From NCBI GenBank assembly GCA_035630295.1, contig DASQKY010000050.1, positions 1-64,000 on the forward strand: a DNA stretch of 64,000 nucleotides, given 5' to 3'. The notes under the pieces are model-generated. The model did not search any database. It saw nothing but the letters and a program-made list of their open reading frames with translations, and was not told the origin of the DNA. The DNA is from Acidimicrobiales bacterium (lineage in GTDB: Bacteria; Actinomycetota; Acidimicrobiia; Acidimicrobiales; Iamiaceae). This document shows, in pieces, positions 54,998 through 63,504 of this stretch (within the stretch, counting starts at the first letter, position 1; every line of letters begins with the position of its first letter). The translations under genes were made by a program, and so were the position numbers.

Positions 54998-55669
54998 ATG
55001 TTCCCCCTCCGCCTGAGTCGTGTGCTGCTCACCGCCACCACGGTCCTGATGGTGGCCTGCGGAGGTGGCGATGAGGCAGGGGACCGGGCTTCCACCCGGT
55101 CCCCTGCGCCATCGTCGGTGACCCCTTCCCCCTCGGCGTCCGCACCCTCGAACGCTGATGTAGGGACGACCGTGCCCCCACCGGCGCCGACCGGGGTTCC
55201 CGGTGGTGAAGCCCTGCCGGCCCAACCACGGGGAACGCCGGCTCGAATCGTCATCTCGTCCATCGAGGTCGATGCCCCGGTGGTCGATCTGGCTCGCAAC
55301 GCGGATGCGTCCCTCGCCGTCCCCGACTGGGAGAAGACCGGTTGGTGGGAGCGGGGCCCCGAGCCGGGCCAGCGCGGTCCAGCGGTCGTCGTCGGCCATG
55401 TCGACTCGACGAACGGCCCCGCCGTGTTCTCCCGACTCGACGAGCTCCGACCCGGAGCGGTCATCGAGGTGGCCCTCGATGGGGGTGGCGCGGTCCGCTA
55501 CGGCGTCCTCCGCACGGAACGCTTCGCCAAGGACGCCTTCCCCAGTCTTGCTGTCTACGGCCTGACCCCGGGACCCGAACTGCGCCTCATCACCTGCGAC
55601 GGGGAGTTCGACACGGCGACGGGCCACTACGTCGACAACCTCGTCGTCTTCGCCACGGCCCTGCCCTAG
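54998..55669 (+). CDS. Class F-type sortase
   Basis: A 223-residue sortase: N-terminal hydrophobic segment with a lipobox-like VACG, a Ser/Pro/Thr-rich linker (30-75), then the sortase barrel with ARIVISSIEVDAPVVDLARN, catalytic His in VVVGHVDSTNGPAVF, and catalytic Cys in LRLITCDGEFDTATGHYVD. Start ATG 54998 (GTG 54992 possible). Adjacent to a protein with a sorting-signal-like tail, which is its probable substrate. Attaches surface proteins to the cell wall. Confidence 0.85.
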   Translation: MFPLRLSRVLLTATTVLMVACGGGDEAGDRASTRSPAPSSVTPSPSASAPSNADVGTTVPPPAPTGVPGGEALPAQPRGTPARIVISSIEVDAPVVDLARNADASLAVPDWEKTGWWERGPEPGQRGPAVVVGHVDSTNGPAVFSRLDELRPGAVIEVALDGGGAVRYGVLRTERFAKDAFPSLAVYGLTPGPELRLITCDGEFDTATGHYVDNLVVFATALP

Positions 55670-55738
55670 GCCGACGTGCCGATGCCAGGGGGTCGAGCGC
55701 GGTGGTTGGGGGAGATTCCTTGGGGGAGTGGGCCCGTC

Positions 55739-55894
55739 ATGAACGCGACCGTGCTCTGGATCATCGCCGCCGTCCTCGTCGTCGTCGGGATCGTCCAGCT
55801 CTTCCAAGGGCAGATCCTCTTCGGCGTGGCCTTGATCGTCCTTGGCTGCCTCGTGGGGCCAGGTGGTGTCTCGATCTTCCGTCGCACCGCCTGA
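55739..55894 (+). CDS. GPGG-motif small membrane protein
   Basis: A 51-residue protein with two hydrophobic helices (TVLWIIAAVLVVVGIVQLF and FGVALIVLGCLVGPGG), ending VSIFRR. The GPGG motif is the mark of a small actinobacterial membrane protein family of unknown function. ATG 55739 gives this exact family length; a GGGGGAG lies 10-18 bases upstream. Confidence 0.82.
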   Translation: MNATVLWIIAAVLVVVGIVQLFQGQILFGVALIVLGCLVGPGGVSIFRRTA

Positions 55895-55922
55895 AGGCTC
55901 GTAGACGGGGATGGCGACGGCG

Positions 55923-58322
55923 TCAGTCGGTCACGTCGCTCGTCGGGGTGGGCGGTCGGGCGGGGGCGAGGAGTTGGGCCTCGAGGGTGTGGGGATCGAG
56001 CGGGCGCGAGAGGAGGAACCCTTGGGCCTCGTTGACGTGCTGGCCGCGTAGGAGGTCCATCTCCTCCACCGTCTCGACGCCTTCGGCCAGGGTCTTCAGG
56101 CCGAGGTCCTTCCCGAGCTGGACAAGGGTCCCGATGAGGGCCTTGGACTCGGGTGAGGTGGCGATGGCGCTGGTGAACATGCGGTCGATCTTCAGGCAGT
56201 CGACAGGGAACTGCTGCAGGTAGGCCAGCGAGGAGTAACCGGTGCCGAAGTCGTCGACGGCGACCCTCACGCCGAGGTCCTTGATGGCCCGCAGTCGCCC
56301 GGCGGTGGCCTCGGCGTTGCGCATGAGGGCGGTCTCGGTGACCTCGATGATCAACGAGGTGGGGTCGAGGCCGCTCGTGGCGAGGGCGTCTCGGATGTGG
56401 CCGAGGATGTCGTCCTTGTCGAGCTGGCGACCTGAGACGTTCACGGAGATGTCGAGGATGTTGCCGGCCGCGTGCCAGGCCGCCATCTGCTCACAAGCCT
56501 GGTGGAGGGCCCAACGGCCGACATCGTTGATCTGGCCGGTGTGCTCGAGGATCGGGATGAACTCGTCGGGCTGGGTGAGGCCGCGGCTGGGGTGGTCCCA
56601 GCGAAGAAGCGCCTCCACGCCGATGAGGGTGAGGTCTTCGAGGTCGTAGATGGGTTGGTAGACGAGGTGGAACTGGCCCTCGTCGAGGGCTGATCGGAGA
56701 TCGAACTCGAGCTCGATGCGCTGGAGGATCCCGGTCTGCATCCCTGGGTGGAAGAACTCGTAGCGGTCCCTCCCGGCGTCCTTGGCCTCATAGAGCGCCA
56801 CGTCGGCGTCGCGGAGGAGCTCGCCCGCCGTCGCCCGGTCGCCCAGGGCGATGCCGATGCTCGTGTTGACGATCAACGGCATCGTCACCCCCGTCAGCTC
56901 GAAGGGTTGGCGCATGACGTCGAGCACCCTGCTGGCCACGAGCTCCGGAGCGACCTCGAGCCGGCCCCCGTCGAGCAGGACGACGAACTCGTCGCCGCCC
57001 ATCCGGCCGATCGTGTCCGCGTCCCGCAAGGTGCTCCTCAATCGGGCTGACACCGCCATGAGCAGCTGGTCACCCGCCTCGTGGCCCAGGGTGTCGTTCA
57101 CCTTCTTGAACTCGTCCAGGTCGATGAAGAGGACCGCCCCCTCGGTCTTGTTCCGTCGGTTCCTCGCCAGCAGCTGCTCGATGCGGTCCATGATCAGGGC
57201 CCGGTTCGGCAGGCCCGTCAGAGCGTCGTGCGAGGCTTGGTGACGAAGCTCGCCGGTCTTCTCTCCCACGAGGCGCAGGGCCCGCTGCTGGCCGGTTCCG
57301 AGAACCAGCACCAGCAGGCCGAGGAGGATGCTCACCATCACCCCGGTCACCAGCAGGGCGGTGGCATCGTCGTTGGAGAGGATGTCACCGGAGGCGACGG
57401 TCCCGAAGGTCTTCACGGTCCAACCGTTGTTGAGACTGATCGTCGACGCCTGGGCCCCCTCCGGAACCTGACCGGCCGAGAACGCGACATCCGTCGTGGC
57501 CCCGTCGTAGTGCATCGTGACGGCAAGGCCACGATGGTCCGTGAGGGCCCGCTCCAGCACTGCGGTCTGGTCCAAGGTCATGCCCAACACACCGACGAAC
57601 CCGGCGCGCCGGGCGGCCTGCGTGGTCGGCACTGCGCCGCCGAGGTAGATCGGGACCTGCGCACCGAGGCGCGTCAGGCCGTTGGCGTCGACGATCGGTT
57701 CGTAGGAGCTCTGTCCGGTGTCCCGGGCTCGGACGATGGACGCCGCCACGTCGGGCGCGGCGCAGTAGTCGAGGCCCGCGGGTGGGACCGACGTCAGGTC
57801 TCGGAGGTCCCCGACCGCCACCAGGCAGTAGAAGGGCCGCTTGCCGGGGGGCGTCACCTCGAAGCCAGCGCCGGGCTCGTCGACCCCGGCGCTGAGATTC
57901 TTGGCCGTGACGTAGGCGTCCAGGTCTGACGCCGGGACGATCACCAGGTGGGCCAGCGCCTCGAGCTCCGGGTACCGCTCGAAGGCCTGCACGGTGGTCA
58001 TCCACTGCTGGAGCTCAGGGTAGGTGGCATCCGGGTGTTCGAGGACGAACGCCCCCGCGTTCACCACCAGGGATTCCTCGTCATGGATCGTCGTCTGCAG
58101 GCGTGACGCGATCTCGGCCGACGACTGATCGAACGCCTGGCGCGCCTCGCCGGCGGCGTTCTGGGCCACGGACTCGGCGGCGACGGCCGCGCCCACGGTG
58201 CCTCCGACGACCAGGAGGGCGGCGACCGCGGCCCAGAGGTGACGCCGTCGGGAACGCCCCTCGAAAGGTCCCGGACGCGACGGTGTGTCGTGTCTCGGCG
58301 GGGCTCCTGGGCGCTTGCCCAT
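55923..58322 (-). CDS. CHASE-sensor diguanylate cyclase/phosphodiesterase (GGDEF-EAL)
   Basis: A 799-residue membrane signalling protein for cyclic di-GMP. First helix about 27-50, CHASE-type sensor (55-300), second helix (TALLVTGVMVSILLGLLVLV), then GGDEF with intact signature RMGGDEFVVLL and HDALTGLPNRALIMDR, then EAL with GVEALLRWDHP, NVSGRQL, VAVDDFGTGYSSLAYLQ and AEGVETVEEM. Both catalytic motifs appear intact, so it may make and degrade c-di-GMP. ATG 58322 has GGGAG upstream; the frame is open further to 58487. Confidence 0.92.
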   Translation of the reverse strand: MGKRPGAPPRHDTPSRPGPFEGRSRRRHLWAAVAALLVVGGTVGAAVAAESVAQNAAGEARQAFDQSSAEIASRLQTTIHDEESLVVNAGAFVLEHPDATYPELQQWMTTVQAFERYPELEALAHLVIVPASDLDAYVTAKNLSAGVDEPGAGFEVTPPGKRPFYCLVAVGDLRDLTSVPPAGLDYCAAPDVAASIVRARDTGQSSYEPIVDANGLTRLGAQVPIYLGGAVPTTQAARRAGFVGVLGMTLDQTAVLERALTDHRGLAVTMHYDGATTDVAFSAGQVPEGAQASTISLNNGWTVKTFGTVASGDILSNDDATALLVTGVMVSILLGLLVLVLGTGQQRALRLVGEKTGELRHQASHDALTGLPNRALIMDRIEQLLARNRRNKTEGAVLFIDLDEFKKVNDTLGHEAGDQLLMAVSARLRSTLRDADTIGRMGGDEFVVLLDGGRLEVAPELVASRVLDVMRQPFELTGVTMPLIVNTSIGIALGDRATAGELLRDADVALYEAKDAGRDRYEFFHPGMQTGILQRIELEFDLRSALDEGQFHLVYQPIYDLEDLTLIGVEALLRWDHPSRGLTQPDEFIPILEHTGQINDVGRWALHQACEQMAAWHAAGNILDISVNVSGRQLDKDDILGHIRDALATSGLDPTSLIIEVTETALMRNAEATAGRLRAIKDLGVRVAVDDFGTGYSSLAYLQQFPVDCLKIDRMFTSAIATSPESKALIGTLVQLGKDLGLKTLAEGVETVEEMDLLRGQHVNEAQGFLLSRPLDPHTLEAQLLAPARPPTPTSDVTD

Positions 58323-58434
58323 CACTGCTCCCAACAACGCAATTGTCACGACCCAGATGGGTCGCCCCTCTCCATCGGCACCTGCGCCCCGAAGTGGATG
58401 CATCCGAAGATGACCCCGACGCCAGCAACGAGAA

Positions 58435-58460
58435 AGCCCCTGGCGAGTGGGCCAGGGGCT
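58435..58460 (-). terminator. Hairpin terminator following a tRNA 3' end (minus strand)
   Basis: Perfect 10-bp stem AGCCCCTGGC / GCCAGGGGCT with loop GAGTGG. On the minus strand it is followed by TTTCT, a rho-independent terminator just downstream of the tRNA 3' fragment at 58460-58481. This tRNA-plus-terminator order is typical of actinobacteria. Confidence 0.6.
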
Positions 58461-59310
58461 GGAGCCGACGACGGGATTCGACGCCACAACCTGGCCAAGG
58501 AAGGGCTACACCGCCGGCCGCAAGGTCGTCGCCGAGCGGGCTGGCGAGGTCTCCATCGAAGACGAGGCCACCATCGCCTGGTCAGAGGGCCGCTACAACG
58601 ACGCGCGGCGTGCCTGGCGCCGGCTCTCTGAGGACACCCCGGCCCTGGCCCTCCACCGACGTGAGCGCATCGCCGCCTGTCTTTGGGCCCAGGGTCGCCT
58701 CGTCCCCGCTGCAATCAGCTTGGCTCGATCCCAAGAACGAGCCGCTGCGGCCCTCCGCAGCGACGACGCCGACCAGGTGCAGGTCGGTCTGGACTGGATC
58801 GACACGGCCACCCGGCTTTTCGAACACATGGACCGGACCGAGCTGCGGATCCTCCCCAAACGGGCAGCCAGGCGACGGATCCTCGCCATGGTGCCGGACG
58901 ACGCCTCCCGATTGCCGTTCCACACCCGCTCGCGTCACCAGGAGATCCGCGCCTGGCTGACCGCTGGCCAGGGATCGACAGACGCCACCAACGCCGTCAA
59001 CGATGTTCGTAACGGGATGCTCGAGGCCGCCAGCCTGAACGGCTACCTGAACTACTGCCACCGTGAGCTCCGAGACCGAGCGAAGTCGGGAAAGCCCGGC
59101 TCCGTGCCTCGTGAGGACTACCTCGGCCTACAAGAGAGAGCGACGAAGCTAGGCGCACTCGGAGATGCGGCACGAGTAGTCCTCATCCCCGGCTCGGAGG
59201 CCGCCTTCTCGCTCTGGGAAGTGACCAAGACCGTCTGGTCAGTCCAACTTGGCCCATGGCAACGGATCCGGACCATCGGACACACGGCCGTCAGTCGATT
59301 GCGGCGCTGA
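58447..59310 (+). CDS. Hypothetical protein, likely N-terminally truncated at the att junction
   Basis: The frame is open from before the tRNA fragment to a TGA at 59310. Coding-like sequence begins right after the att core (about 58484) with no start codon near; the first ATG is at about 58828, so the true N-terminus appears lost. Residues read VSIEDEATIAWSEGRYNDAR then LVPAAISLARSQERAAAALR, mostly helical, TPR-like. The second half ends with SAVE-like or unknown strands (VVLIPGSEAAFSLWEVTKTV). I do not recognise a family. Coordinates follow the open frame; the real gene content starts near 58484. Confidence 0.5.
   Translation: MGQGLEPTTGFDATTWPRKGYTAGRKVVAERAGEVSIEDEATIAWSEGRYNDARRAWRRLSEDTPALALHRRERIAACLWAQGRLVPAAISLARSQERAAAALRSDDADQVQVGLDWIDTATRLFEHMDRTELRILPKRAARRRILAMVPDDASRLPFHTRSRHQEIRAWLTAGQGSTDATNAVNDVRNGMLEAASLNGYLNYCHRELRDRAKSGKPGSVPREDYLGLQERATKLGALGDAARVVLIPGSEAAFSLWEVTKTVWSVQLGPWQRIRTIGHTAVSRLRR
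58460..58481 (-). other. 3' end of a tRNA (Thr-like) without its 5' part: likely attachment site
   Basis: On the minus strand this reads TCGAATCCCGTCGTCGGCTCCA, the half T-loop, T-stem, acceptor strand and CCA of a tRNA. The discriminator U is as common in actinobacterial tRNA-Thr. The sequence stops matching a tRNA exactly within the T-loop, the usual crossover region of tyrosine integrases, and is followed by foreign-looking coding DNA. It therefore looks like attL/attR of an integrated element whose other end lies outside this window. Confidence 0.6.
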
Positions 59311-59409
59311 GCTGACACTGCTCACATGATGGCGGACCTGGGGAAGGCAGACTTGGCCGTCTGGGGATGAATCTGCTCGCATCCGCCATGACCCAGAACC
59401 TCACTCCGG

Positions 59410-59917
59410 ATGGACTTCTACGACTACGGCCCCGGCGTCATCGAAGAACCGGAAGAGGAGTGCCCAGAGAGCACCTTGGCGTGCATCGCGATGATGGACC
59501 TCGACCTAGCCGGCACCTGGATTACGTCGATCCAAAGCGCGGTGATCGACGGCACCGGCACCATCGACACGCTCACCGATTTCTGTCATTCTTCACAACG
59601 ACACGGCCTACCTCGTCGCCATCCGAGGCCCGATGGCCGGGTGGCTCCGCAACGCGTCGGCCACGCCGCATGTCCGACTCCGGATCAGAGGTGGCACCTT
59701 CGAGGGCATGGCCCGATCGCTTCAGCATCCCGGCGACGTGGCCACCGCACAACGCGTCTACTGCGAGACGCTGAACGTCTTTGACCGCGCCGAGTACATG
59801 ATGCACATGCCTGGATGGCCGACCCCCGGGCGGATCAAGGCTCTGCATGAGCACTGGTTCACCACCGGCCAGCCGGTCGCGGTCGGTGATCTCTGCCGCC
59901 CGAAGCGCGGCCGGTAG
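59410..59917 (+). pseudogene. Frameshifted remnant with a deazaflavin-dependent nitroreductase-like C-terminus
   Basis: From about 59576 one frame reads TAYLVAIRGPMAGWLRNA then SATPHVRLRIRGGTFEGMAR to VAVGDLCRPKRGR, closely resembling the second half of F420-type (deazaflavin-dependent) nitroreductase family proteins. The upstream part is open in a different frame from ATG 59410 (MDFYDYGPGVIEEPEEECPE) until near 59578, so a frameshift or fusion separates the halves. No complete gene remains. The N-terminal segment alone is not recognised. Confidence 0.45.
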
Positions 59918-60084
59918 CCCCTTGGGACCAGAGCGCGTTCGTCACCTGACGTCGACACAGCGCAGTTGCCAGTAGCCGGGGGTGTGACCACCAGCGCCCC
60001 GGCACCGGCTTGGCGGGACCCGACCCGGAGGCCAACGGGCGTTCGTCCGCCTGCCGGTGCGTGCCCGCTCCACAGGGGCACGGG

Positions 60085-61512
60085 TCACGCCGCGCCGTCG
60101 ACCTCCCAGTCGCTGAACACGACGCTGACCGCATGGGTGCTGGACGGCCAGCGGGGCACGTTGAGGATCTGAGGCCGGCGGGCGTCTCCGCGGGGCAGGT
60201 TCGTGACGGTGATGGTCCCGCTCCCGTCAGGAGATGCTGGCAGGGACACGTCGATGCCGCTCTGGAAGGGCTGCTCCGAGAAGTAGGGGAGCGGAGCCAG
60301 CGTCGTCTCCCCGGGGGTGGCGGCGTCGTCGTGGATGTGGAGGCCGATGGTGTCGTTGCCCACGAAGTCGGTGATGGCGTCCACCGGCTCGCTCCCATCG
60401 ACGCTGATCTCCAGGACGTCGCGGGCGTCCCCCTCGGCGTACCACTCGCGCATGCGGATGGCGATGAGCGCCGTGTGGTCCTCTCCGACGTTCGTGTTCG
60501 CCCGGGTCGGGCCGTCGGGGGGCGAGGACAGCAGTCGGACCAGGTGGCTGCTGCGCACGTAGGGCTGCAGGTAGAGGTGGTGCGTCACCGGCGAGTCGTC
60601 CGTCGAGAGGGCGTACTCGTAGTGGGCGCCGGTGGCGAGCTCGACGGGCCCGAACTCGCCGTCGGGCCCGAGCTCGAAGGTGGCGTGGGGGTCGTCACCG
60701 GAGCGGGCACCGGTGTCGGGGTCGATCTCCCAGATGGCCAGGTCGGCCTGGCGGCCGGTGTTGGCCGGGAAGTTCACCGCCCGCCCCGAGATCTCGACCG
60801 GGGCGCGCTGGGGCACGATGTCGACCACCTCGGGCTCCTCACCGACCAGGAACTCGTACTGCATGGCGAAGGACTCCTTCGAGGTGGCCACCTCGACGTG
60901 GGCCTGGCCCGGAAGGGCCTCTTGGGTTGGGGCCAGGCACGGCACCACGTCGGGGCACGGCTGGCCGTCGATGGCGACGTACTTCGCGACCTTCGCCGCT
61001 CGGGCGGGATCTGCGAGGTAGGTGCTCGAGACCCCCGTCCCGCGCGAGTGGCCCACCAGGTACACCTGCTCGACCTCGAAGGTGGCCAGCGCCTCGTCGA
61101 CCACCTCGGCCACCCCTGCGACGTAGGCGTCGAAGTCGACCCCGGCCCCGTCGTGGTCGTAGGCGATGATCCGCTCCTGCGGGTAGCCGTTGGCCACGAA
61201 GCGCATGGCCTGCGACTCGTACTGCTGGGCCGAACCGGCGAAGCCGTGCACGAACACGATGGGCAGCGCCACCTCATCGGGGAGCGCCGGCCGTGGGTCG
61301 GTGCCGTCGGCGTCGCCGGTCCCCTCGCCACCGTCGGTGCGGCCGCCCCCCGCAGAGCCCTCCCCGGTGGACGTGCTCGTCCCGGACGTCCCGTCGCCGG
61401 CGTCGTCGGACCCGGAGGAGCAGGCCGCCCCCGCCAGCGACATCACGAGGACGGCGAGGAGGAGCAGGCGCACGGCACCGGGACGGTGGCCTCGACCACA
61501 GGTGTGGGGCAT
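60085..61512 (-). CDS. Secreted lipoprotein alpha/beta hydrolase (esterase/lipase)
   Basis: A 475-residue lipoprotein: signal with lipobox LAGAAC, Ser/Gly/Thr-rich linker (about 32-75), then an alpha/beta hydrolase (PIVFVHGFAGSAQQYESQAM oxyanion loop; nucleophile in VYLVGHSRGTGV; His candidate in GEDHTALIAIRMREW) and a C-terminal beta domain. ATG 61512 has GGAGG six bases upstream. It is divergent from a TetR gene and shares the operator at 61560-61574, so that regulator probably controls it. Confidence 0.85.
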   Translation of the reverse strand: MPHTCGRGHRPGAVRLLLLAVLVMSLAGAACSSGSDDAGDGTSGTSTSTGEGSAGGGRTDGGEGTGDADGTDPRPALPDEVALPIVFVHGFAGSAQQYESQAMRFVANGYPQERIIAYDHDGAGVDFDAYVAGVAEVVDEALATFEVEQVYLVGHSRGTGVSSTYLADPARAAKVAKYVAIDGQPCPDVVPCLAPTQEALPGQAHVEVATSKESFAMQYEFLVGEEPEVVDIVPQRAPVEISGRAVNFPANTGRQADLAIWEIDPDTGARSGDDPHATFELGPDGEFGPVELATGAHYEYALSTDDSPVTHHLYLQPYVRSSHLVRLLSSPPDGPTRANTNVGEDHTALIAIRMREWYAEGDARDVLEISVDGSEPVDAITDFVGNDTIGLHIHDDAATPGETTLAPLPYFSEQPFQSGIDVSLPASPDGSGTITVTNLPRGDARRPQILNVPRWPSSTHAVSVVFSDWEVDGAA

Positions 61513-61559
61513 GCGATCCTCCGTCGGTCGGGCGGCGGCCCGGGTGGGGCGGCCGAGAA

Positions 61560-61574
61560 ACAGTGCACCACTGT
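61560..61574. promoter_or_regulatory. Inverted repeat ACAGTG-CAC-CACTGT, probable TetR operator
   Basis: Perfect 6-bp arms with a 3-bp centre in the 117-bp gap between the divergent esterase and TetR genes. The position fits an operator for the adjacent TetR protein controlling both directions. Confidence 0.6.
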
Positions 61575-61617
61575 ACCGGAAGTCGAGCACGGAGGTCAGC
61601 GACGTTCGACCCACGGT

Positions 61618-61623
61618 TACGGT
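61618..61623 (+). promoter_or_regulatory. Putative -10 element TACGGT
   Basis: TACGGT followed by 6 bases and the GTG at 61630, the same arrangement as upstream of several other genes; supports a leaderless TetR transcript and the chosen start. Confidence 0.5.
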
Positions 61624-61629
61624 GCCACG

Positions 61630-62211
61630 GTGGCGATCAGCGACGGCGACCCCCGCATCGCACGCACCCGATCCACGGTGATCGCCGTCGTCCACCGGCT
61701 CCTTCGGACCGAGGGCCCCGGAGCGGTCACCTTCGGGCGCGTGAGCAGGGAGACGGGCGTCTCGCGCACCACCCTCTACCGTCACTGGCCCGGGCCCTCC
61801 GAGCTCGTCGCCGACGCGTGGACACGTCTGGTCCCACCCGGACCGCCACCGCCCACCGCCGACCTCCGGGTCGACCTGGTGGCCATGTTCATCCGCGTGC
61901 GCAACGCCGTCGAGTCGACCACCATGCAGCGCTCGCTGCCCACCTTCCTCGCCGCCGCCCTGGACGACCCGGTCATCTCCCAGCTCCACGCCGCCTTCGT
62001 CCGCGATCGCCGTCAACCCGTGCTCGAGCGCCTCTCGCAGGCGCGAGCAGAGGGTGAGCTGGACGCCGATGCCGATCTCGACCTGCTCGTCGATCTCCTG
62101 TCCGGTCCTCTGTTCTACCGGCAGCTCCTCCGGCGAGAGCCCACGAGCGACCGGCAGGTCGCGGACCTCGTCGACGCGGTCTTGGCCGTCGCCTGCTCTG
62201 CTCCGCGCTGA
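61630..62211 (+). CDS. TetR-family transcriptional regulator
   Basis: A 193-residue repressor. N-terminal HTH: TVIAVVHRLLRTEGPGAVTF then VSRETGVSRTTLYRHWPGPS (residues about 17-55), the TetR signature. The C-terminal ligand domain (PTFLAAALDDPVISQLHAAF and later LLVDLLSGPLFYRQLLRREP) is of the TetR_C type seen in many actinobacterial members. GTG 61630 is preferred because of the TACGGT 6 bases upstream. Divergent from the esterase gene, which it likely represses. Confidence 0.9.
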   Translation: MAISDGDPRIARTRSTVIAVVHRLLRTEGPGAVTFGRVSRETGVSRTTLYRHWPGPSELVADAWTRLVPPGPPPPTADLRVDLVAMFIRVRNAVESTTMQRSLPTFLAAALDDPVISQLHAAFVRDRRQPVLERLSQARAEGELDADADLDLLVDLLSGPLFYRQLLRREPTSDRQVADLVDAVLAVACSAPR

Positions 62212-62281
62212 GGTGGCGGCCGCTCGGGGCCCAGGTCCGCGCCTGAATCGTCCAACGGCGGGCCAAGGATCAAGAGCAGGT

Positions 62282-63502
62282 CTACGACTCGATCATCTCC
62301 AGCTCGGCGCCCAGCAGGAGCAGGTGACTTGCGCCGACACCTCCGAGAACCTCAGACGATTCGGGCAACGACACCGATCGTTGCCCACCGGTCGCGACGT
62401 CGAGGGCGATCGCATCGGACCCGGGCGCACCGATCAGCACGACGGTGGTGGACGAGGTCGAGGTGAGGCCGCCGACACTGGCCCCGTCCAATGATCCGTC
62501 GCTCACCCAGCCGTGATCCGGGTGGTACGACACGAAGCCATCACCCGAGCCCGTCAGGGCCAACACGACATAGCCCGCATCCGGCGTGCAACGACCGATG
62601 TTGCCGCCTCGCACGATCCGAAGGTCGGCGGGACCGGTCTCGGGCACCGTGTCCCAGGCCGCCGACGCCGGGTCGTATCGGGCGATGCCGAGATCGAAGT
62701 CCGCATCGGGCGTGAGCGGCGTTTCGACCGGCGCCGGCCCATCCGTCTCCGGCGACACCATGCGGGAATCGTCAACGGCAAGGAGCGCCCCTCCGGTCGC
62801 GCACAGACCCGAGTTGGGGGGGACGTCGATCTCGTTCCACTCACCGCCGCCGTTGGTCGAGACCCAGGTTCGCATCGTCGCGTCGGGTTCGTCACCGAGG
62901 ACGGAGTAGGCCACCCCACCATCACCGAACGTGTAGGTGCCGAGCGCACCCTGCACATCCCGAGGCGTTGGGGCTCCGGTCGGCCGCGCCACCTCCTCCC
63001 AGGTCCGGTCGATCAGGTCGAGACGCAAGAGGATCGGATCCCCCGGCTCGCACCCCAGCTCGCCGATGTCACTGGGCGTGTAGCCGGTTCGACAGGTCAC
63101 CCCGGCCATGTGGACCGCACCGTCCCATGCGCTCACCGACAGGTTGTCGAGGGGTGCGGCGACTGGTGGTGCTGTGAGCTCAGTGACCCTCGCGTCGGTC
63201 TCGACCAGGAACACCTCGCCAGTCGGCTCGAGTCGTTGCCGCTCGACGGAACCTTCTCGCAGCATGGCCCCGCCCAAGATCAGCGCGCCGCCGTCCACCG
63301 CCACCACCATCGGGCGACGACGTTCAGCGTCGAACAACTCCTGCAGGCCCGTCGCCTCGTCAAGCGGAACGCTTCGCCCTCCAGCTTCGACCGAGGTGGC
63401 CGCGCCCCCATCGGACCCCGTCCCGCACGACACGTCGGCAAGCAAGCACACCGCCACCACGGCGAGACGTCGCAGAACCCCTGGACCGCCACCGCCGGGC
63501 AC
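62282..63502 (-). CDS. Lipoprotein of unknown function
   Basis: A 406-residue probable lipoprotein: after GTG 63502, hydrophobic LRRLAVVAVCLLADVSC with a lipobox-like ADVSC, then a Gly/Ser/Thr linker. The rest is rich in strands with repeated patterns such as VDGGALILGGAMLREGSVER, WVSTNGGGEWNEIDVPPNSG and TSSTTVVLIGAPGSDAIALD, resembling beta-propeller (sialidase-like BNR) repeats with STNGG-type turns. The open frame upstream of the GTG reads into the broken integrase and is not part of this gene. Start is uncertain. Confidence 0.6.
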   Translation of the reverse strand: MPGGGGPGVLRRLAVVAVCLLADVSCGTGSDGGAATSVEAGGRSVPLDEATGLQELFDAERRRPMVVAVDGGALILGGAMLREGSVERQRLEPTGEVFLVETDARVTELTAPPVAAPLDNLSVSAWDGAVHMAGVTCRTGYTPSDIGELGCEPGDPILLRLDLIDRTWEEVARPTGAPTPRDVQGALGTYTFGDGGVAYSVLGDEPDATMRTWVSTNGGGEWNEIDVPPNSGLCATGGALLAVDDSRMVSPETDGPAPVETPLTPDADFDLGIARYDPASAAWDTVPETGPADLRIVRGGNIGRCTPDAGYVVLALTGSGDGFVSYHPDHGWVSDGSLDGASVGGLTSTSSTTVVLIGAPGSDAIALDVATGGQRSVSLPESSEVLGGVGASHLLLLGAELEMIES

Positions 63503-63504
63503 CT

